64,000 nt of DNA, taken from positions 115,451 to 179,450 of the forward strand of contig JADKFV010000008.1 of NCBI GenBank assembly GCA_016717325.1, given 5' to 3'. The position numbers and the translations under genes were made by a program. The DNA is from Bacteroidota bacterium (lineage in GTDB: Bacteria > Bacteroidota > Bacteroidia > AKYH767-A > OLB10). Of this stretch, positions 9,423 through 18,000 are shown piece after piece (the stretch's first letter is position 1; the number at the start of each line of letters is the position of its first letter). The notes below the pieces were generated by a model. That model ran no database searches, was not told the origin of the DNA, and saw only the letters and a program-made list of their open reading frames with translations.

Positions 9423-9663
9423 TCACTTTTATACCAATAGCAATATAAACAAGCCTGTGCCGATGTTTTTTCCGCTGACTTTGGAAGATAAATTTCCTCG
9501 CTGATGAGAGCAGAAGTTTGTAAAAATAATCTGCGGTATTTAATCTGCGAGAATCTGCGGTATCTGCGGGAAATATTTTTTATTACATATTTAGCAGAGC
9601 CCAATTCATTTATTTGGTAAAAATATTTTTATCTTTCACCGTTACATTATTTATGTTTGTGCA
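9423..9663 (+). repeat. Intergenic stretch with short degenerate repeats (TCTGCGG/GAATCTGCG)
   Basis: Between mobA and moaD, positions 9528-9570 hold four copies of a TCTGCG-based word with A, G or GTA spacing. This is reminiscent of non-coding repeat relics common between Bacteroidota genes. No ORF is supported. Confidence 0.45.
9652..9659 (+). promoter_or_regulatory. Possible -7 promoter box (TATGTTTG) for moaD
   Basis: TATGTTTG fits TAnnTTTG, but it sits only 5 bases before the moaD ATG, so the transcript would be nearly leaderless. No -33 box is evident. Weak call. Confidence 0.3.
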
Positions 9664-9897
9664 ATGGAAATAAAAATTCTTGCATTTGGTGCTGTTGCCG
9701 ATGTTCTGTCATCGGGCCAAATGGAGTTGGATAACCTAATAAGCACCGATGAGTTGCGTGCGTATTTTGAAAAAAATTATCCAACTTTAAAATCATTAAG
9801 TTATGCTATTGCCATCAACAAGAAAATAGTTTTGGGAAATGTAAATTTTAATAATGGCGATGAAGTTGCTTTGCTGCCGCCATTTTCGGGAGGGTAA
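9664..9897 (+). CDS. moaD: Molybdopterin synthase sulfur carrier subunit MoaD
   Basis: A 77-aa ubiquitin-like protein beginning MEIKILAFGAVADVLSS and ending LLPPFSGG. The terminal Gly-Gly is the site adenylated by MoeB and then thiocarboxylated. NNGDEVALLPPFSGG is the diagnostic C-terminus. Its stop overlaps the moeB start (TAATG), so the substrate and its activating enzyme are translationally coupled. Confidence 0.93.
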   Translation: MEIKILAFGAVADVLSSGQMELDNLISTDELRAYFEKNYPTLKSLSYAIAINKKIVLGNVNFNNGDEVALLPPFSGG

Positions 9898-11015
9898 TGA
9901 TAAACAGTGAACGTTATAGCCGGCAGATACTATTGCCTCAAGTTGGTACACATGGCCAGGAAAAACTTTTATCCTCAAAAGTTTTGGTTATCGGTTCCGG
10001 AGGATTGGGCTGCCCTGCATTGCAATATTTGGCAGCGGCAGGTGTGGGTACTATTGGAATTTGTGATTTCGATAATATAGAATTATCAAACCTCCATCGT
10101 CAAATTTTATTTTCGACAAATGATATAGGAAAACCCAAAGCCCAAATAGCAAAGGCAAAATTACAGCAACTCAATCCCGAAATAAATGTAATAGCACATC
10201 ATCTAAAACTTAACAATACAAATGCCATCGATTTAATTTCCGATTATGATATAGTGATTGATGGCACCGATAATTTTGAAACACGTTACATGATTAACGA
10301 TGCCTGTGTACTATTGAAGAAACCTTTGGTACATGGTGCAGTTTTGAAATGGCAAGGACAAGTTGCAGTTTTTAATGTACGAATGACTGAACAAAATTAT
10401 TCGACAAATTACCGCGATTTGTTTCCTCAACCTCCCGATGAAAATGCAATACTATCCTGTAACGAAGCCGGAGTGATGGGTGTGCTGCCGGGAATTATAG
10501 GCCTGTTGCAAGCCACCGAAACCATTAAATTTATTATTGGTTTCGGAAATTTGCTCACCAATCAAATTCTTACATATAACCTTTTGAACCATCAGCAACA
10601 GATATTTGTTTTGGATCCTAATCCAAATGCACATGCCCATGCACCACAAAGCAGAGAAGAATTTGAAAAGTTTAATTATAAATCATTTTGCAAAATAATG
10701 ACTGAAGCAGAAAAAATAACACCACAAAAATTCGCTACTTATTTACAAGACAATAGCATAACAATTATTGATGTGCGCGAATTGAATGAAGAGCCTGCGA
10801 TAAACAATTTCATTCATACACATATTCCTTTGAGTACAATTAGTACAGATATTTCAAGCTTGTCGTATACAGGCACGGTTATCACGTTTTGCAATCATGG
10901 CAGGCGCGGTCAACAAGCTGCCAATATATTAAGCAAGCATTTTCCTGAAGCCACATTTGTAAATTTGGAAGGCGGCATTATGGCCTGGTTAAAACTTGAA
11001 GAACAACAAGCTTAA
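9897..11015 (+). CDS. moeB: MoeB/ThiF-type adenylyltransferase fused to a rhodanese domain
   Basis: A 372-aa fusion. Residues 1-245 are an E1-like enzyme that adenylates the MoaD C-terminus: the nucleotide loop GSGGLGCPALQYLAAAGVG, NLHRQILF, DGTDNFETRY and the catalytic-type Cys188 in LSCNEAGVMG. Residues 272-370 are a rhodanese domain with active Cys332 in TFCNHGRRGQQAA, which could supply the sulfur. The two CxxC zinc pairs of E. coli MoeB are absent; their places read NYRDLFP and PNPNAHAHA. The domain order matches MOCS3-like proteins. Whether MoaD is the only client (rather than also ThiS) cannot be told from sequence, but the moaD overlap favours MoaD. Confidence 0.9.
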   Translation: MINSERYSRQILLPQVGTHGQEKLLSSKVLVIGSGGLGCPALQYLAAAGVGTIGICDFDNIELSNLHRQILFSTNDIGKPKAQIAKAKLQQLNPEINVIAHHLKLNNTNAIDLISDYDIVIDGTDNFETRYMINDACVLLKKPLVHGAVLKWQGQVAVFNVRMTEQNYSTNYRDLFPQPPDENAILSCNEAGVMGVLPGIIGLLQATETIKFIIGFGNLLTNQILTYNLLNHQQQIFVLDPNPNAHAHAPQSREEFEKFNYKSFCKIMTEAEKITPQKFATYLQDNSITIIDVRELNEEPAINNFIHTHIPLSTISTDISSLSYTGTVITFCNHGRRGQQAANILSKHFPEATFVNLEGGIMAWLKLEEQQA

Positions 11016-11019
11016 TTTT

Positions 11020-11469
11020 ATGAACCACAAACCAAAGCAAGTATTTAAAGAAGGGGCAATCAGTCCGCAATTTATTGGCGATTCCATTGCTAAGCACAGC
11101 GCCAAAACAGAAATTGGCGCTCACAGTATTTTTTTGGGACAGGTGCGCAACGATATTATTGACCATAAGAAAGTAGCAGCAATCGATTATACAGCCTACA
11201 GCGAAATGGCTGAAGAAATTTTTCATAAAATAAGAGAAGATGCATTTGAAAAATATTCTCTAACTTGCATGCATATTTACCACAGTTTAGGAAAGGTGAT
11301 GATTGGCGAAATAAGTTTGTTTGTTTTTACATCATCACCACATCGCACTGCCGCTATAGAAAGCTGTGCTTATATTGTTGAGCGAATAAAAAGTGAAGCG
11401 CCCGTGTGGGGTAAAGAAATATTTGAAGACGAAAGTTCCGTTTGGAAAAAAAGTAATAACACATTATAA
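11020..11469 (+). CDS. moaE: Molybdopterin synthase catalytic subunit MoaE
   Basis: MoaE with MoaD converts cyclic pyranopterin monophosphate to molybdopterin. IGAHSIFLGQVRND, AYSEMAEE, HSLGKVMIGE and the catalytic lysine segment ERIKSEAPVWGKE with EDESSVWK are all present. I chose the ATG at 11020, 5 bases after the moeB stop; a start 24 bases upstream would overlap moeB. About 149 aa, normal length. Confidence 0.92.
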   Translation: MNHKPKQVFKEGAISPQFIGDSIAKHSAKTEIGAHSIFLGQVRNDIIDHKKVAAIDYTAYSEMAEEIFHKIREDAFEKYSLTCMHIYHSLGKVMIGEISLFVFTSSPHRTAAIESCAYIVERIKSEAPVWGKEIFEDESSVWKKSNNTL

Positions 11470-11477
11470 AAAAAATT

Positions 11478-13165
11478 ATGAGTACTAAACCAATGATGAG
11501 TGACCTCGAAATTGCACAACAGGCAAGCATTTTACACATACGCGATGTGGCGGCAAAAATATCAATCACGGCCGATGATTTGGAATATTATGGTAAGCAC
11601 AAAGCCAAATTGCCGCTTAATTTAATTGACGATGCAAAAATTGCAAAGAGCAAATTGATATTGGTATCGGCCATTAATCCTACACCTGCTGGTGAAGGCA
11701 AAACCACTGTATCCATTGGCCTCAACGAAGGCTTAAACAAACTTGGCAAAAAATCTATTGTTGTTTTGCGTGAGCCATCTCTCGGTCCCGTTTTTGGTAT
11801 GAAGGGTGGTGCGGCCGGGGGCGGATACTCTCAAGTAATTCCAATGGAAGATATCAATCTACATTTTACCGGTGATTTTGCTGCTATAGAAAAGGCAAAT
11901 AATTTGCTGGCCGCACTCATCGATAATAATTTGCAAAACAAACAGAACAACCTCAACATCGACCCGCGTACTATAAAGTGGAAGCGTGTAATGGACATGA
12001 ACGACCGCGCACTTCGGCAAATTACAATCGGACTGGGGGGCACCTTAAATGGCATTCCGCGCGAAGATGGTTTTAATATTACTCCTGCAAGCGAAGTGAT
12101 GGGCCATCCTTTTGCATGTCGAAAAATATTGATGATTTGAAAAGCCGGCTTGCAAATATATTTGTTGGATTTACCTTCGATAAAAAACCAATTTATGCGC
12201 GTGATTTAAAGGCTCAGGGCGCTATGGCAATTTTATTGAAAGATGCAATAAAACCAAATCTAGTGCAAACACTCGAAGGCAATCCTGCCATATTACATGG
12301 TGGTCCATTTGCAAATATTGCACAGGGAACCAACACCATTATCGCAACAAAAATGGGATTGTCGCTGGGCGATTATGTTGTTACCGAAGCAGGTTTTGGT
12401 GCCGACCTTGGTGCCGAAAAATTTATGAATATAAAATGCGGTTATGCCGGCCTTGCACCAAATGTTATTGTGCTTGTGGCTACAATTCGCGCATTGCGTC
12501 ATCATGGTGGAGCAAAAAAAGAAGAATATAATTCACCGAGTATCGATAGAGTAATTAAAGGATTTTTGAACCTCGAAAAGCATATAGAAAATTGCAAAAA
12601 ATTTGGCATCACTCCTGTTGTGGCCATCAATTATTTTCCAAACGACTCCACCGAAGAAATTGAATATGTGCAAACGCAATGCGAAAAAATGGGGGCCAAA
12701 GCTGTTGTATCTTATGGCTTTGCACAAGGTGGCGATGGCACTACAAAACTTGCCGAAGCAGTACTTGATGTGATTGAAAATGGCAATAATAAATTTAAAC
12801 CTCTTTACGATTGGAACATGAAAGTGGAGGATAAAATAAATCGCATTGCAACAGAAATTTATGGTGCCGATGGTGTAGAATATTCTTCGAAGGCACGCAC
12901 TCAATTAAAAATGATAAATGACTTGGGTTACGATAAGTTGCCGATATGCATGGCGAAAACACAAAAATCTTTATCGGATAAAGAAACACTTGTAGGCCGC
13001 CCAAAAGGTTTTACAGTAAACGTTCGCGAGTTTGAATTTGCGGCCGGTGCCGGATTTATAATTCCTATACTTGGTGATATGATGCGAATGCCGGGCCTTC
13101 CGGTAGTGCCTGCATCCGAACATATGGACATTGATAATAATGGTAAGATATCGGGATTGAGTTAA
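11478..13165 (+). CDS. fhs: Formate-tetrahydrofolate ligase Fhs, frameshifted
   Basis: Fhs makes 10-formyl-tetrahydrofolate from formate, ATP and THF. The P-loop is NPTPAGEGKTTVSIGL, followed by EPSLGPVFGMKGGAAGGGYSQ, NIDPRTIKWKRVMDMNDRALR and later GGPFANIAQGTNT, TEAGFGADLGAEKF and the C-terminal FAAGAGFIIPILGDMMRMPGLP. The frame breaks at 12103-12118: ASEVMGHPFACRKI should read ASEVMAILCMSKNIDDLK, as if one G and one T were added in short runs. The second frame runs to 13165. The joined product is about 560 aa, usual size. It begins 9 bases after moaE and ends 6 bases before fdhD. Beside formate dehydrogenase it links CO2/formate to one-carbon metabolism. Confidence 0.92.
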
Positions 13166-13171
13166 ATCAAA

Positions 13172-14017
13172 ATGAATACCACACTATACAATGGTTTGTT
13201 TTTCGATGGCGAAAAATTTTCGCAAGTGCATGACACGCTTGCTATCGAAGTGGCATTAAGTATTGCTGTGAATGATGTTCCTTTTACTATCACTATGCAA
13301 ACACCGGGTAACGAAATTGACCTTGCCCGCGGCATTTTATTTTCCGAAAAAATAATTGTCGATAAAACGTTTACACCTAAAGTTGAAATCCGCGAAACCA
13401 ACAGCGCGGGATTTATTACGCATGTAAATGTAGTAGTACCACCACAACTTGTGATGAAAGATTTTGCCGGTACACGCAATGTAATTTCATCGTCATCGTG
13501 TGGCATGTGCGGTAAATCGGAGTGGGAAGATTTAGATTCGGAAAAAATAAATAACCAACAACTTCTCGATGTAACACTTGTTGCAAATATGTTTGAACAG
13601 GTAAGCGAAAAACAAAAATCGTTTCAGCAGTCGGGAGGTACGCATGCTGCAGGTGCTTTCACTATTGACGCACAATATTTAACTATGCACGAAGATATTG
13701 GCCGCCACAATGCAGTAGATAAAGTGATAGGTTATTTGCTCAACAATAATCTATTAGACAAAATAAAATGCCTTACTGTAAGCGGTCGCATTTCATATGA
13801 AATTGTAACCAAAGCAAAAAGTGCCGGTATTCCTTTTCTTGCTTCCGTATCAGCACCATCATCGCTCGCAGTTGACGAAGCACAAAAAGCAGGTATTACC
13901 CTCATGGCATTTTGCCGTGGCAAAAAATTAACCGTTTATTCTAATGTGGAAGGGGTAATGAACTCTTTTGGTGATTTTAAAACAGGAGATTTAGGTCACA
14001 ATAAAATGCTTATTTAA
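13172..14017 (+). CDS. fdhD: Formate dehydrogenase accessory sulfurtransferase FdhD
   Basis: FdhD passes sulfur from a cysteine desulfurase to the Mo-bis-MGD cofactor before insertion in formate dehydrogenase. The CxxC loop is SSCGMCGKSE (Cys110, Cys113), and HEDIGRHNAVDKVIG and SGRISYEIVTKA are the family signatures. The last 26 residues (after KKLTVYSN) do not look like the usual end. A partial copy 0.5 kb downstream has a more typical end (NGHRVM), suggesting the tail here was replaced during a local duplication. Last gene of the 6.9-14 kb operon. Confidence 0.92.
   Translation: MNTTLYNGLFFDGEKFSQVHDTLAIEVALSIAVNDVPFTITMQTPGNEIDLARGILFSEKIIVDKTFTPKVEIRETNSAGFITHVNVVVPPQLVMKDFAGTRNVISSSSCGMCGKSEWEDLDSEKINNQQLLDVTLVANMFEQVSEKQKSFQQSGGTHAAGAFTIDAQYLTMHEDIGRHNAVDKVIGYLLNNNLLDKIKCLTVSGRISYEIVTKAKSAGIPFLASVSAPSSLAVDEAQKAGITLMAFCRGKKLTVYSNVEGVMNSFGDFKTGDLGHNKMLI
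13790..13803. repeat. Palindrome at the left border of the fdhD-internal duplicated segment
   Basis: ATTTCATATGAAAT is a perfect 14-bp palindrome inside fdhD (codons for ISYEI). The matching site in the partial copy, 14553-14568, is also a perfect palindrome (AATTTCGTACGAAATT). The two differences fall in wobble positions and preserve the symmetry. Confidence 0.6.
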
Positions 14018-14256
14018 AGTTAGGTATAATTCGACTTTTTCAGCCTCATTATTTAATATATTAGTGTTCCGGTTTTTTTATTTCGGTTGTGATAAAAATA
14101 TTCAATATTAAATGGAATAATATTAATCCCTTGCAGATGTCTTTGAAATGTATAGATTCTAAATTTCAACAATTTATATTAAACTGAAATAAATTACGAC
14201 AAGAGTTCTTGCCGAATTTTCAGAAATAAAAAGCAATTAAATGTATTAAATATTTG

Positions 14257-14264
14257 TACTTTTG
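14257..14264 (+). promoter_or_regulatory. -7 promoter box (TACTTTTG) of the small coiled-coil gene
   Basis: TACTTTTG fits TAnnTTTG and lies about 15 bases upstream of the ATG at 14279, suggesting that the inserted gene has its own promoter. No clear -33 TTTG. Confidence 0.45.
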
Positions 14265-14278
14265 GGGCAATAATTAAA

Positions 14279-14542
14279 ATGATGAGTACTTTAGAATTCA
14301 GAGTTTACGAAATATTTAAAAATAAACTTGGCGAAAAGGAAGCTGAAACTATTATACAATTTATTGAGGAAAAGTCGCAAGAAAAAATTGATGGTAAGAA
14401 AGATGTTTTTTTGACCAAAGATGATAAAGTGGAATTGGTAGAAAAAATTGAGTCCTCCAAAACAGACATAAGCAAGTGGATGTTTGTTTTTTGGATTGGA
14501 CAAGTTGCTGCAACCATTGCCATCTTCAAATTAATACGGTAA
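14279..14542 (+). CDS. Small coiled-coil, C-terminally membrane-anchored protein (DUF1640/CCDC90-like)
   Basis: An 87-aa protein. Residues 1-62 are charged and helical, with heptad-like spacing (FKNKLGEKEAETIIQFIEE). Residues 65-85 (WMFVFWIGQVAATIAIFKL) form one membrane helix, followed by a C-terminal LIR. This layout matches the DUF1640-like small proteins scattered through Bacteroidota, cyanobacteria and Leptospira. It sits alone between the full fdhD and a partial copy of fdhD, with its own promoter box, so it looks like a carried passenger gene. No function is known to me. The start could be 14279 or the second ATG at 14282. Confidence 0.65.
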   Translation: MMSTLEFRVYEIFKNKLGEKEAETIIQFIEEKSQEKIDGKKDVFLTKDDKVELVEKIESSKTDISKWMFVFWIGQVAATIAIFKLIR

Positions 14543-14553
14543 TCCTATTTCTA

Positions 14554-14751
14554 ATTTCGTACGAAATTGTAAGCAAAGCCAAATGTGCCGGTATTCCTTT
14601 TCTTGCTCTCGTTTCAGCACCATCATCGCTCGCAGTTGACGAAGCACAAAAAGCAGGTATTACCCTCATGGCATTTTGCCGTGGAAAAAAATTAACGGTT
14701 TATTCTAATGGCCATAGGGTGATGGATACGCGTGCCGATTTGACAATATAG
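14554..14751 (+). pseudogene. Partial copy of the fdhD 3' region
   Basis: Bases 14554-14710 match 13789-13945 of fdhD at roughly 94% (about ten differences in 157). The copy encodes ISYEIVSKAKCAGIPFLALV onwards through LTVYSN, then continues with NGHRVMDTRADLTI to a stop at 14751. It lacks the start, the CxxC loop and the HEDIGRH motif, so it cannot function as FdhD. It lies 11 bases after the stop of the coiled-coil gene. Confidence 0.85.
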
Positions 14752-15067
14752 GAGGTGTATACAAATGTTTTTTCAAATGAAATTTGAATTTTTTATCTTT
14801 TAGTTTTGGTGCCGATATAAATTTTAAATGCTAAACTACTGCATATTGCTTTCGATACAAAGTTGTGTTTTAAAATATTATTTATGCAAAAGAATAAACG
14901 AAATGAAGCAACAAACGGAAAACCGTTTGCTCTTACAGTGGGACATTTTACCGGTGACCGAAAATATTTATGCCTAAAAGAAGCATGATAAAAATGCAAA
15001 ACGGAATTAGGATTAATGTTTATGAGCATAATATTTATTTCCTTTTGTAATTCTAATTTTTATAACT
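14752..15067 (+). other. Gene-free stretch upstream of the giant surface protein
   Basis: No ORF with coding character. It includes a short inverted pair near 14930 (GGAAAACCGTTTGC region) and, at its right end, the promoter boxes listed next. Confidence 0.5.
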
Positions 15068-15070
15068 TTG
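15041..15070 (+). promoter_or_regulatory. Bacteroidota promoter (-33 TTTG / -7 TAACTTTG)
   Basis: TAACTTTG at 15063-15070 fits TAnnTTTG, with TTTG about 17-19 bases upstream near 15044. It faces the giant surface-protein gene. The longest frame of that gene begins (TTG at 15068) inside this box, so the true start must lie further downstream. Confidence 0.6.
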
Positions 15071-18000
15071 GGTAAATCTTTAATACCTAAAAATATTAAA
15101 AAATTAAATTACTTACGAAATTTGACTTTTGTACCTGCAAAAAAATTAATAACAGTTTTATTTACTCTAACCGCATTAGCAAAGTTGAAAAATATTACAA
15201 AACAGGATACTGCCTGGCACCATTTCGCTCATATAATTAAAAAATGCGCTTTAATAATTTTGATTTTATGTACTTACAACAACATCAGTTTTGGAACTGC
15301 AACAACATTCAATCTTACTTCAACAAGCCCTCAAAAAATTGGTACTTGTGAAATGTTTGATATAACATTCGTTGAAGATAATGGCCAAGCTTTGACTAAT
15401 GCAAAAATCAAACTCGTGTTATCGGATTATTTGACAAATTGTTCCACCACCACGAATCATGCAGAATTTATTTTATTAACGGGAGGATGCTGCACTCAAG
15501 CCTATACAAACCTCGGTTTTTTTGATGAAATCAATTTAAACTTTAACCCCGGTTGCACCTCTTTTAAAATTAGAGTGGTTGTTGATTGCAGTGTTGCGCC
15601 AAATCCGGGTTTATCTGTCAATCCCAAAATAAAATTTACAATAACAAGTACAGGAGCAGATGTCTTTACCATTAACCAAGGCCTAAATAACTATTTGGAA
15701 TTAACATTAAACAATATTGTGAAAATTGGAATTGTAAACAATGCCTTTCAAACCCCGGTAAATATAACTTATGCACCTGTTTTAAATGGTAACCCACAAC
15801 AATACATTATATTTCCTTATCAAAATTTAACCAATGCAAGTGCTAACATTGAAATTGAATTTGCTGCCAATGTAAACAGTTCTACCTATTGCAATCAAAT
15901 TAATATTGATGGAAATAATATGGAATATAGTACAGATGGCGGAGTAACTTACAATCTACTGAGTTCAGGAAAGGCTAATATATTAGTAACAGCTAGCATG
16001 ACCATTTTGATACGTATAAAAGTGGATTTAAATGTGCCATGCTTGTCAGGTTGCGCGGATAATATAGTATCATGTTTTCGTTGGAGATGTGCTTGGTCGG
16101 CATTGTCCATACCACACGAAAGTTGTGACGCATGCTTAGGCGAGATTTGTACAAATTACGGTTTTAGTCAAAATGACCAAGCGACACTTTAAATAACCAG
16201 AAAATTTCCGATTAGCTCAGACAATGTAATTGATGATGATTACACATGCTTTAATGATGTAAATGGAATGTTTTACGAATATGAAATAGAAAATACAGGA
16301 AATTGCCAAATCGAAGAAATGGTAATAATACTTGATCAAAATAAAACTGGTGCCCCTCTCACAAAACAAGCTTTGAGTATCATATCAAAAAGCACTTGTA
16401 CAAACAATTTAAATGCAGGTGCTGGTTGTCAAATATTGAATTCATTTTTACCTCTTTTTGGGTCATCTGATCAGCTTTGTAAAACTATAATAGCTGATGG
16501 AATTGACGGCCAAACAATAACCATTTCCCATTTTAATCAAAATGCCAAGTTGAATATAAAATTTAGAACTATGAGGTGTGCAGAAGAAAACAACACGGAG
16601 TTAATGAATAAACAAAAGTTTTTAAATCATTGGATGCTTGAAACAAAAACTAAAGTTGGTTGTGGATTACTAACTCATTATAGCAATACTACGACAAATA
16701 CTGAGTTTAACAACAACTATAGTAATGTGTTTCAAGTACTGGACTATTTCCCCAAAGTTAATGATTTAGCAATTGACCCTGGTAATACGCATTGCAAATA
16801 TGGTGAAACGGATTTGATGGAAATAAGTTGCAAAGGAACACAACTTTCAGCTAATTACAGTAATGAAAACTATCAAACTTACGGATGTGATCAAACCAAT
16901 CACAAAAATGGGTGCATACCTCTAGGAACTATAAGAGTAACTATAAAATTAGACCAAGGGTTATTTATTGATCATCCTAATTTTGGCACTGAGGTTTATT
17001 TCGATGATGGTGCAAACACTATCATTCCAACTTATTATTATGTACAGCAAACGAATACTGAATGCACAAACTTGTGCAATGCAATGAATTATTATTTTTA
17101 TTTTGAAATGGGACCAACATTATTAGCTATGCTTGAAAATGGAAAATTTAAAGTCATGATTCGCAGTTGTTGCCCAACAACAGACCCTTCATCGAAAGCA
17201 GAAATTTTATTTCATTTGTTACCTCGACCTTCTTTATCATGCGATGCACTTAGTTATCCTCCTTGGCAGAATACTATAGAACCAACATTGCCAGTAAATA
17301 GCAAGGCTGCTTTTTTACCTCTATCAAGCAAAGAACACAATTACTTTGTTCATTGTCCAGGCTGTGTAACACCAGGCATATTGACTCAAGATTATCATAC
17401 TGATAGAATAAGTTATGGCTTAAAAGATACCGACAATGATGGTAAAGCCGATTCACAAACTTCATTGATTGATGCAAATTATATTAATGCAATGCCAGTA
17501 GAAAGGAAATATAGTAGTTGGGGCGATAAAATAGTAGATTATACCACGGCCACATTTCAAGATGGAGACCCAAACATGGATGGATTTACTTATGCTCAAA
17601 TGAATAATGTTATCAACGGTACTATAGGTAAATTTAATTTTATTCAATGCGAAAGAAAATTTCCACATGCATTAACTATTGTAAATCTAGTTCCTGTTAA
17701 ATTATCATTTTTTGTGGACAGGGCAGGCTCAGGTGCAATAGTACAAGGGGCAGGCTTTGTGTTACCACAAACTAATTACGAAACTGTGCTCTGGTTTACG
17801 GTGAGTACTCAACCTGATTTAAACAGATATATTACCAATGTACCAGGTAATATTCCAGAAAATGATATCTATTATTTAAACTTCTCAGCGTTAGCAAATG
17901 GAACTTTATCAAATGGTGTGCCTGTTACAAATTCAATTCTAATTGGCTTTAATAATGGCTTTAATGAATTTAAGGTTGACGATAGAATACGATTTAAAAT

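Noticed and set aside
14476..14751. 91-codon ORF covering the partial fdhD
   Set aside because: Its coding-like part is a fragment of fdhD lacking catalytic residues. Its first 80 bases overlap the coiled-coil gene in another frame.
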